Below are positions 1-8,800 of a stretch of DNA of 64,000 bases, one piece after another. A model generated the notes under the pieces. It did no database searches, was not told where the DNA came from, and saw only the letters and a list, made by a program, of their open reading frames with translations. Numbering within the stretch: position 1 is the first letter of the stretch; every line of letters starts with the position of its first letter. Source of the stretch: CAZMXP01 sp964570285 (GTDB lineage: Bacteria > Planctomycetota > PLA2); contig CAZMXP010000002.1 in the NCBI GenBank assembly GCA_964570285.1, positions 1 to 64,000 of the forward strand. Reading direction: 5' to 3'. A program made the translations under genes and the position numbers.

Positions 1-3000
1 TCGGCGGCTGTTCCGGCAGCGGGACGCCGTTCGACACCACGGTGCTCGAGATCTTTTTCGAGACGCAGTCGCTGCCTCCCGGCGGCGCGGGCCAACTCTT
101 CAACGAAGTGGTCCGGTTCGGATCGAACGGCGGAGCGGCGCTCCCCGATCGCTTCGAACTCGACAAGGGCGTCCTGCCTCCCGGCGTCACGCTGATCCGG
201 GATCGTGCCGACAACAACTTCGACGGCATCCCCGACGCGGACGGCGCCTTCACCGGACATGCCCGCCTGCTCGGCTTCCCGCGGCAGCGCGGCGACTACA
301 GCTTCCGCATCAAGGGGATCTCGACCGGGCTCCTGAGCGTCGTGGTCGCGCAGGCCGGTGCGGAGCAGCCCGACCTCTCGGTGACGGCCGACTTCGCGCT
401 GACGATCGGCGAGGGTTCGATCGCGATCCTGAACCCGACCGCGGCGGAAGGGACGAGCGACCCGGCGGTGCCGGCCTTCCCCGAGGTGATCGACTTCGTG
501 AACCCCGCGAACCCGCAGGCGTTCTTCTCCTTCGCCTTCCAGGTCGCGGGCGGCTCGGGCAGCAACCTGCTCAGCGTCTACATGCCGCGCGAGTTCGAGC
601 TCTCGACGTTCGACACCACGGTCGTCGACGGCACCGAGCCGGTCAACCACGACACCGACGAGTCGGCGGGCAGCGGCGACAAGTTCAGCAACGACTTCGG
701 CAACGGCGGCATGTTCATGCTGGCGGCGGGCTTCACCAAGATGCAGATCGGCGGCTTCCAGTCGCCGCGGGGCCCGGTGCCCTCGATCACCCAGCACGGC
801 AACCCCGTCGCTCCGACCGCGGGCCGCGACCCGGCATGGTTCCAGAAGACGGCGCTCGCGGGCGGTCCCGCCGTGAGTTCGCGCCGCACGAAGGGGGTCA
901 ACGACTTCCCGGGTGGCGACACGAGCCTCGGCACGGTGCTGCCGGTGATGTTCTCGGACTACTTCGACGCGCTCTACGAGGGGACGAACGCGGGCTTCGT
1001 GGATCCGCCCGGCGGCCCGGTGCTGACGCGCCGGAAGTACCCCTTCACCGACGCGGAGTATGTCAACGCCTTCCAGGTGCCCGCCAACGCGCTGACGGGG
1101 CTTCGCTTCCGGCTCATCGCCGAGGCGATCGACACGCGCGGCACGGTCACGAAGGACGACGACGTGATCGCCCGCAAGGCCTATCTGGTGGCGGTGCGCA
1201 TCCCCGACATCGTGATCGACACGGTGGTGATGGCGGCCGGCCAGGCCGGCGTCGAGTACACCGAGTTCTTCAACGCGAGCGGCGGCGTGCCGCCGCTGTC
1301 GTTCGGCCTCGAGTGGGTCGACGGCACGATCGAGGCGGATGTGGCGATCTCCGGCTCGACGGGGGGCGACCCGCTGACGAAGCAGATCTTCGGCATCGAG
1401 ATGGACCGGAACACCGGGAGGACCTTCGGCATCCCGCGCGCGACGGGGCTGGTCGACCTGACCTTCCGCGTCTTCGCGGCGGTGATGAACCCGGCCCAGG
1501 GCGGCGCGGGCTACGTCTGGACCCGCAACGACCGGGAGTTCAACGGGACCAACCCCCTGACCGGCCTCGCGGGCATCCACAAGACGGTGGCGACCCTCTT
1601 CGGCCCGCCGTCGCTGCCCTTCATCGTGAACACCTCGCTGAAGCCGGGCATCGACGGCCAGACCTACCCGGGCGACAAGCTCACCGGCGGGGGCGGCGTC
1701 GCGACGGTGGTGCCCGAGGCGGTGGGGTTCGTCGGGACCTATCCCTCGGCCCAGGTGGTTCGCACCTACGGCTGGACCTCGAGCTACCTGCGCGATGCGA
1801 GCTACGGCGCGGGCGCGGTGGGCACGGTGGACCCGGTCCGGCCGATGCCGAACGCGCTGGTGCTCGACGGCAACGCGCTCTCGCCGACGAACGGCTCGAT
1901 CACGGGCACCTGCTTCGACCGCGGGTTCCACCCGGTGACCTTCGTGCAGTCCGACAGCTTCTACGGCCCGGCGACGGCGCCGTCGCTGGCGAACCGGCAG
2001 ATGCGGAGCACGACGCTCCCGCTGTCGGTGTCGCCGGACAAGGCGACCTACTTCCGCGGCGTGCAGTCGAGCGAGGCTTCCGGGGGCACGAACACCGGGC
2101 TCCAGGACTCGACGGCGCAGATGGCCGAGGTCCGGATGGTGCCGATGTTCCACGCGGGCTCGGTCTACTCGATCAACACCGGCGAGCCGAGCAGGCGGTT
2201 CACCGGCATGCCGTTGAACGCGGACTTCTTCCCGGTGATGCTCCCGAACGGGGGCTCGGACAGCGAGAACCGGAAGTCGATCCCGTCGACGTCGGGCACG
2301 CGCCCGGCGGAGTCGAACAAGGAGACGCGCTGGTTCCAGTACGGCACGGAGGCCTGGAAGCACTGCCAGCAGGAGACCTGCTGGATCCAGTCGCCGGCCG
2401 CGGACCACGCTCGCGTCTTCCTCTGGGGCGAGACGACGATCAAGTCCTTCTCGAACGGCACCTGGACGCAGAAGTACCAGCAGCCCGCGACGAGCAGCAC
2501 CGCCAACAGGCGCGGCGTGCTGATCGTGAACCCGCTGACGGGCGACTTCTGGACCGTCTGCCAGCTCGATGCCTTCAGCTCGGGCACGACGCAGGGCACG
2601 CAGTTCGGCGCGGAGGCTGTGGTTGCGATGCAGTCGACGGGGGCGAACTTCGGCTACCCGTACTACGAGGCGGCGGCCTACTGGAAGATGTGGTACTACG
2701 GCACGACCGACACGAGGCACGACCGCGAGGTGCTCACGGTGGGTCTCGGTACCTACCTGGACGACTACGGCACGAGTGCCAACACGGGCAACGCCTGGTA
2801 CAAGATGCCCCAGGGCCGCAGCGCCGTCTCCGTGGCCATGTCGGCCGACGGCATCTGGTGCGCGACCGCGCTGCCCGGCGGCAACATGCAGCGCATCCTA
2901 CTATGGCGGACGGACAAGCAGCCGATCTCGGCGGCGATCCGCGCGAACGGCTACGTGAGCTCCCTCTCGGGCACGGATGCCAACAATGCCGTGCTCGACA

Positions 3001-5084
3001 ACATGTCGGTGATCTTCAACCTCGGCGGACAGTCGTTCAGCGGCAAGGTGCTGACGACCAACCAGCGTCACCTGCTGCCGGACTCGCTGATGTTCGTCAA
3101 GGACGGCCTGCTCTTCCTCAACGAGACGCAACTCGACTTCGTCTTCGGCATCAGCCTCGTGAACGGCTCGCTCTCGAGCAAGTCGATCGCGCTGGCGGCC
3201 CGCGTCGAAATGGAGGCGGGGGTCACGGGGAAGGGTCCCAACTACGATTCGATCCTCCCGGCGGAGGGTCAATTCCCTCCGGACCAGGACTACCTCCGCG
3301 GCTTCGCGGGCATCGCGGGTTTCGCGGTGCAGTTCTCGTTCGCCGGCAACGACCCGGTGGCCGGAGCCGCAGCGCGCGGGCCCGACAGGGTGGCCTTCGT
3401 CGCGGGTGACGTGCTCTTCTGGGGCGCGTTCACCGATCTGGCGGCGACGACCCCGCGCCAGGGCTACGCCGTCGAGAGCAACCGCGACAAGTCGCTGCTC
3501 TTCCTGACGATCGACGCTCCGGCGGCGACGGGCCTCAGCCTCTCGACCTCCACGCTCAAGGATCTCACCGGCAACAGCCCGCAGATCTACGGCGACCTGC
3601 TGACGCCCGGCCGCTTCGGCGAGGAGCACGACTGGCTCGTGGTCTCCCCCAACGGGCAGTACGTGGCGGTCATCCGCGACCACCTCTCGGGCTCGACGAG
3701 CACCGCCAACGACTACAACGCGGGCTCCTTCGGCTTCTACTGCACCTTCCACTTCAGCTACTACAGCGGCACCACCTGGGCGCCGGACGACAACCTGCTG
3801 CTGATCTCCACGACCGGCGCGGACATGGACAGCGGCACCGGCGGCACGCAGCACGTGCTCGTCGTGGGCACGCAGACCTTCACCGCCGGCGGCGGCGACC
3901 CGACCGGCCTTCCGGCCTGGGCGAGCGGCAAGGGCTACCTGAACTCGGTCCACCGCCGCATCAACGGGCTGACCTTCTCCCCCACCAGCAACTCGATCTT
4001 CTTCAACTTCTCGGGGCACAACAGCTACTCGACGAAGATGAGCGGCTACTCCTACGGCTGGTCGATCAACCCGACGACCACCGGCACCTTCGGCTTCGGC
4101 ACGCAGGTGAGCATCCGCCTCGACTTCCGCACCTCCGCTGGCGGCGCCCAGAACTTCGTCGGCGGCGGCGCGACGATGGTCAACAACCTCTCCGGTCTCG
4201 CGGGCCTCGGGACCATCGGCAACACGGCGGCGCCTTGGGCCGACACGACGAACTCCACGCAGATGTTCTGGGACACCTTCAAGAGCCACAGCGGCAACTT
4301 CCTCTACTTCGTCATCGATCAGTTGACGAGCCGCAACCACATGGTGGGCATCCGGATCACGGCGTCCGCGATCCCGGGGGGCACCTCCCGGAACGCGTTC
4401 GTCGCCTTCAGCCCCCACGCGGCGACGATCGGCTTCGAGCAGTGGGACTGCAACTCGTTCCAGTACGACCACCGCTATGCCGCGGTCCCGGCCGGGGTCG
4501 TCAACTTCGCCACGGGCCGTGACGGCGCGGGCATCATGTTCATCATCGGCAGCGCGAGCGCCGCGGGTGCGACCAGCGCTGTGGACCTCGAGGTCTACGT
4601 CTTCGACGCCGACCGCGGGACCGACCTGGTGGTGCTGACGGCGGGCGTCACCGACGGCACCTCGAACGCGATCAACCACATCTATGCCTCCGCCGACGGC
4701 AATTACCTCGTCGGGCAGCGCTCCAAGACCACGGGGAACAGCCGCGACAGCCGCGCGACGCTCAACGGCAACAGCGACCTGTTCGTCGTGACCAACGTGC
4801 ATGCGGTGCTCGGGGGCGCGAGCCCCATCGGCTTCATCGTCAGCGCGGCCCAGTCCCACGGCTCCACCTACGCCTTCGTGGGCGAGGGGACGACGGCGGG
4901 ACCGCAGGCGCTGGTCTACAGCTCCGCCGCGAGCGGCGGCAACTCCACCTGGAAGGACCGCACGCTCAAGATCGGACTCCTCACGCCGGGCGGTACGCCC
5001 ACGACGCTCGACTCCGCGGCCTCGACGTACGTGGTGCTCGGCGCCGGCCGCAAGCTGGATGACGACGCGACCAACAGCGGCTAA
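1..5084 (+). CDS. Giant lipoprotein paralogue 1 (5'-truncated by the window edge)
   Basis: The reading frame is already open at base 3 and encodes GGCSGSG, the end of the lipobox seen in the two downstream paralogues. The true start therefore lies upstream of the window and the GTG at 42 is internal. About 1,693 residues are visible. The N-terminal third carries segments of the putative-Ig type (an LPPGVTL motif followed by GFPRQRGDYSFRIK, and later a GGVPPLSF module). The C-terminal half has strands of the WD40-like or TolB-like propeller type (MSADGIWCATALPGG, VVSPNGQYVAVIRD, YASADGNYLVGQRS). Bases 522-1333 match paralogue 2 without a mismatch. It differs from copies 2 and 3 in extra cysteines (HCQQETCW, TCFDRGF). 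It is probably an exported, lipid-anchored surface protein. The function is unknown. A perfect hairpin follows the stop. Confidence 0.8.
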   Translation, partial: GGCSGSGTPFDTTVLEIFFETQSLPPGGAGQLFNEVVRFGSNGGAALPDRFELDKGVLPPGVTLIRDRADNNFDGIPDADGAFTGHARLLGFPRQRGDYSFRIKGISTGLLSVVVAQAGAEQPDLSVTADFALTIGEGSIAILNPTAAEGTSDPAVPAFPEVIDFVNPANPQAFFSFAFQVAGGSGSNLLSVYMPREFELSTFDTTVVDGTEPVNHDTDESAGSGDKFSNDFGNGGMFMLAAGFTKMQIGGFQSPRGPVPSITQHGNPVAPTAGRDPAWFQKTALAGGPAVSSRRTKGVNDFPGGDTSLGTVLPVMFSDYFDALYEGTNAGFVDPPGGPVLTRRKYPFTDAEYVNAFQVPANALTGLRFRLIAEAIDTRGTVTKDDDVIARKAYLVAVRIPDIVIDTVVMAAGQAGVEYTEFFNASGGVPPLSFGLEWVDGTIEADVAISGSTGGDPLTKQIFGIEMDRNTGRTFGIPRATGLVDLTFRVFAAVMNPAQGGAGYVWTRNDREFNGTNPLTGLAGIHKTVATLFGPPSLPFIVNTSLKPGIDGQTYPGDKLTGGGGVATVVPEAVGFVGTYPSAQVVRTYGWTSSYLRDASYGAGAVGTVDPVRPMPNALVLDGNALSPTNGSITGTCFDRGFHPVTFVQSDSFYGPATAPSLANRQMRSTTLPLSVSPDKATYFRGVQSSEASGGTNTGLQDSTAQMAEVRMVPMFHAGSVYSINTGEPSRRFTGMPLNADFFPVMLPNGGSDSENRKSIPSTSGTRPAESNKETRWFQYGTEAWKHCQQETCWIQSPAADHARVFLWGETTIKSFSNGTWTQKYQQPATSSTANRRGVLIVNPLTGDFWTVCQLDAFSSGTTQGTQFGAEAVVAMQSTGANFGYPYYEAAAYWKMWYYGTTDTRHDREVLTVGLGTYLDDYGTSANTGNAWYKMPQGRSAVSVAMSADGIWCATALPGGNMQRILLWRTDKQPISAAIRANGYVSSLSGTDANNAVLDNMSVIFNLGGQSFSGKVLTTNQRHLLPDSLMFVKDGLLFLNETQLDFVFGISLVNGSLSSKSIALAARVEMEAGVTGKGPNYDSILPAEGQFPPDQDYLRGFAGIAGFAVQFSFAGNDPVAGAAARGPDRVAFVAGDVLFWGAFTDLAATTPRQGYAVESNRDKSLLFLTIDAPAATGLSLSTSTLKDLTGNSPQIYGDLLTPGRFGEEHDWLVVSPNGQYVAVIRDHLSGSTSTANDYNAGSFGFYCTFHFSYYSGTTWAPDDNLLLISTTGADMDSGTGGTQHVLVVGTQTFTAGGGDPTGLPAWASGKGYLNSVHRRINGLTFSPTSNSIFFNFSGHNSYSTKMSGYSYGWSINPTTTGTFGFGTQVSIRLDFRTSAGGAQNFVGGGATMVNNLSGLAGLGTIGNTAAPWADTTNSTQMFWDTFKSHSGNFLYFVIDQLTSRNHMVGIRITASAIPGGTSRNAFVAFSPHAATIGFEQWDCNSFQYDHRYAAVPAGVVNFATGRDGAGIMFIIGSASAAGATSAVDLEVYVFDADRGTDLVVLTAGVTDGTSNAINHIYASADGNYLVGQRSKTTGNSRDSRATLNGNSDLFVVTNVHAVLGGASPIGFIVSAAQSHGSTYAFVGEGTTAGPQALVYSSAASGGNSTWKDRTLKIGLLTPGGTPTTLDSAASTYVVLGAGRKLDDDATNSG
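522..1333. repeat. 812-bp tract identical to 6408-7219 (gene-conversion partner A)
   Basis: Aligned at an offset of 5886, this tract has no difference from 6408-7219, including third codon positions. The flanking bases 521 (g versus c) and 1334 (g versus a) differ, and identity falls quickly beyond 1334. This is read directly from the sequence. Recent gene conversion between paralogues is the inference. Confidence 0.85.
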
Positions 5085-5813
5085 TCGAATACTCCGTGGC
5101 AGGCTTCACGCCTCCACGACTCTCTCGAGTCGGGCGCCCCGCGAGGGGCGCCCGATCTTTATTGTCAGCCCGACGGGGCGCGGACTCCTCGGCTCAGGAC
5201 TGCGAGCAACAACCGAGTTCGCGCTGCGCGAAGTGCCGCCTACCTGAAGCTCGCAAAGGGCGGCGCCCACGCACCGCCGACACCTGCACGGCAAGAGGGG
5301 CGAGCGCAACACCGCAGGGCTGGTCCGCCGAGGGGTAGCGCAGGCACCGGGGCGCTCGTTCGAGTGGCGTACCACACGCCCAGGAGGGCGCGGAGGGCCT
5401 GCAAGGTCGCGACTCGAGGCGCGCGTCTCCACCGCGGAGCGGTTCATCGCGGTCGGTGCACCAAATGGGGCGATTCTTCTGGACTCGTTCACCAAGATCG
5501 ACGGTTCTCGATGACACATCGACCGGATGGCTAGAAATCGCAACCGCCGTCCCCCCTCGGCTCCCCCCATGTTAGCTATTCAGCGGATTTTCCTGCGAAT
5601 CGAGCCGGGATCGTCGTTGCCGGATACTAGATTTCTGGTATGACAATGCCGGTCATGAGGTTGCCGCAGACGCTCCCGCTACGCGGTGGACTTGGCGCAC
5701 GTGCTCTCGCCACGCAGCGACGTGGGTGCGGATCCGATCGCCGTGCTGCCGCCACGCATCGAGCGCCCTGAGGGCAACTCGCAGACCGAGAGAGTCAAAA
5801 CCAAGAGAGAGTT
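5085..5813. other. Intergenic spacer between paralogues 1 and 2 (729 bp)
   Basis: No gene is supported here. Open frames on both strands lack recognisable motifs. The first 75 bases carry a 3' flank that is repeated after paralogue 2, including a perfect terminator-like hairpin. The last ~200 bases have more A/T than the surroundings and presumably hold the promoter and leader of paralogue 2, but I see no convincing -35/-10 pair. A good ribosome binding site, GGAGGTAGATCGC, directly precedes the ATG at 5814. The same layout precedes paralogue 3. Confidence 0.6.
5131..5162 (+). terminator. Perfect 10-bp hairpin after paralogue 1
   Basis: CGGGCGCCCC at 5131-5140 pairs perfectly with GGGGCGCCCG at 5145-5154 across a GCGA tetraloop. 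A short T-rich run (atctttatt) follows. The same stem and loop recur after paralogue 2. The U-tract is weak, so it could act as an intrinsic terminator or as an mRNA 3'-end stabiliser. Confidence 0.7.
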
Positions 5814-8800
5814 TTGGAGGTAGATCGCATGTCGAGTTTCGCGAAGTCCGTGGCGTTGTGTTCCGTGCTTGCGTCGGCGGTCCTCTCTGCCGGATGCTCC
5901 GGCAGCGGGTCGCCGTTCGACACGACGGTGCTCGAGATCTTCTTCGATACGCAGGAGTTGCCCGCCGGCGGCGCGGGCCAACTCTTCAACGAGGTCATCC
6001 GGTTCGGATCCAATGGCGGAGCCGCGCTCCCCGATCGCTTCGAACTCGACAAGGGCGTCCTGCCCCCCGGCGTGACGCTGATCCGCGATCGCGCGGACAA
6101 CAACTTCGACGGCATCCCCGACGAAGACGGCGCCTTCACCGGACATGCGCGCCTGCTCGGCTTCCCGCGGCAGCGAGGCGACTACAGCTTCCGCATCAAG
6201 GCGATCTCGACGGGGCTGCTGAACGTGGTCGTCGCACAGGCGGGTGCGGAGCAGCCCGACCTCTCGGCCACGGCCGACTTCGCGCTCACGATCGGCGAGG
6301 GTTCGATCGCGATCCTGAGCCCGACCGCGGCGGAGGGGACGAGCGACCCGGCGGTGCCGGCCTTCCCCGAGGTAATCGACTTCGTGAACCCCGCGAACCC
6401 GCAGGCCTTCTTCTCCTTCGCCTTCCAGGTCGCGGGCGGCTCGGGCAGCAACCTGCTCAGCGTCTACATGCCGCGCGAGTTCGAGCTCTCGACGTTCGAC
6501 ACCACGGTCGTCGACGGCACCGAGCCGGTCAACCACGACACCGACGAGTCGGCGGGCAGCGGCGACAAGTTCAGCAACGACTTCGGCAACGGCGGCATGT
6601 TCATGCTGGCGGCGGGCTTCACCAAGATGCAGATCGGCGGCTTCCAGTCGCCGCGGGGCCCGGTGCCCTCGATCACCCAGCACGGCAACCCCGTCGCTCC
6701 GACCGCGGGCCGCGACCCGGCATGGTTCCAGAAGACGGCGCTCGCGGGCGGTCCCGCCGTGAGTTCGCGCCGCACGAAGGGGGTCAACGACTTCCCGGGT
6801 GGCGACACGAGCCTCGGCACGGTGCTGCCGGTGATGTTCTCGGACTACTTCGACGCGCTCTACGAGGGGACGAACGCGGGCTTCGTGGATCCGCCCGGCG
6901 GCCCGGTGCTGACGCGCCGGAAGTACCCCTTCACCGACGCGGAGTATGTCAACGCCTTCCAGGTGCCCGCCAACGCGCTGACGGGGCTTCGCTTCCGGCT
7001 CATCGCCGAGGCGATCGACACGCGCGGCACGGTCACGAAGGACGACGACGTGATCGCCCGCAAGGCCTATCTGGTGGCGGTGCGCATCCCCGACATCGTG
7101 ATCGACACGGTGGTGATGGCGGCCGGCCAGGCCGGCGTCGAGTACACCGAGTTCTTCAACGCGAGCGGCGGCGTGCCGCCGCTGTCGTTCGGCCTCGAGT
7201 GGGTCGACGGCACGATCGAAGCGGATGTGGCGATCCCCGGCTCGACGGCGGGCGACCCGCTGACGAAGCAGATCTTCGGCCTCGAGATCGACCGGAACAC
7301 CGGCCAGACGTTCGGGGCCCCGCGGGCCTCCGGGCTCGTGGATCTGACGTTCCGCGTCTTCGCGGCGGTGATGAATCCCAAGCAGAGCAGCGGGAGCTAT
7401 GTCTGGAGCCGGAACGACCGCGAGTTCAACGGCACCAACCCCCTGACGGGGCTTGCGGGCATCCACAAGACGCTGGCGGTCCTCTTCACCGTCCCGACGC
7501 TTCCGTTCCTGACGAACACCTCCCTCAAGCCCGGCATCGACGGCCAGAGCTATCCGGGGGACTCGCTGGTCGGTGGGGGCGGCGTCCCGAACCTCGTCCC
7601 CTACCCCGTTGACTTCGCCGGAACCTATCCCTCGGCCCAGGCGGCGCGGACCTATACATGGACCGCAAGCTATATCCGTGACGCGAGCCACGGCGCAGGG
7701 GCGGGGAGCGTGGACCCCGCGCGCCTGCTGCCGCACGCGCTCATGCTCGACGGCAATGCGCTCTCCCCCACGAACGGCGCCATCACGGGATCCACCTTCG
7801 ACCGCGGATTCCACCCCTGCACCTTCGCGCAGACCGACTTCTACGTGGGGGACGCGTTGGCACCGAGTCTCGCGCTCCACGCGCAACGGCGTGAGTCTAC
7901 GCTCGGTCTCTCGGTCTCCCCGGATGCCGCGGCCTATCTGCGCGGCGTGCAGGCCAACGAGACCGCAGGTGGTACGCCCTCGGGACTCGCCGACGCGACG
8001 GCCCAGATGGCGGAGGCCCGCATGGTGCCGCTCTTCCTGAGCGGTTCGGTCTACAGCGTCAACACGGGGGAGGCGCCCCAGCGCATGAGCGCGCTGCCGC
8101 TCAACATCGACCTGCTTCCCGTGATGATTCCCAACGGCGGGTCGGATGCCCACAACAACAAGGCGATCCCGTCCATTTCCGGGACACGGCCGGCCGAGTC
8201 CAACAAGGAGACCCGCTGGTACTACTTCGGGACCGAGGCGTGGAAGCACTCCCAACAGGAGGTGCAGTGGCTTCAGGCTCCCAGTGCGAGCCATGCCCGC
8301 GTGTTCCTCTGGGGCGAGACGACGCTGAAGTCCTTCTCGAACGGGACGTGGACGCAGAAGTACCAGCAGCACAGCACGACCGGGAAGCGCGGAGTCCTCG
8401 TCACCAATCCGCTCACCGGGGACCTCTGGTCCGTCGGCGTGCTGACGAACAACGATCCAGACCATGGCACGCAGTTCGGGGCAGAGGTGGTTCTCTCCAC
8501 GGCGAGCACTTCGTCCACGGGGAGCACCCCCGGCTATGACAACCCCGGCTACTGGAAGTACTACTACTACGCGGTCCGCGACACGACCCATGACCGCGAG
8601 GTCCTCCTCCAGGGCCTCGGAACCTACATCGACGACTACGGGACGTCGGCGAACAGCTCCCTCGCCTGGTACAAGCAGACGCAAGGGAGATCCGCCATTT
8701 CGGTCGCCATGTCTTCGGACGGCGTCTGGTGCGCGACGGCGCTGCCGGGCGGCAACGAACAGCGGATCCTCCTCTGGCGCACCGACAAGAAGCCGATCCC

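Noticed and set aside
2901..4859. A 652-codon minus-strand open frame opposite paralogue 1
   Set aside because: Same shadow composition, and it lies wholly inside a gene supported by homology to its neighbours.
5106..5570. Small antisense open frames (107-154 codons) in the spacer after paralogue 1
   Set aside because: They read through the terminator hairpin, have no ribosome site, and have the low-complexity composition typical of spurious frames.
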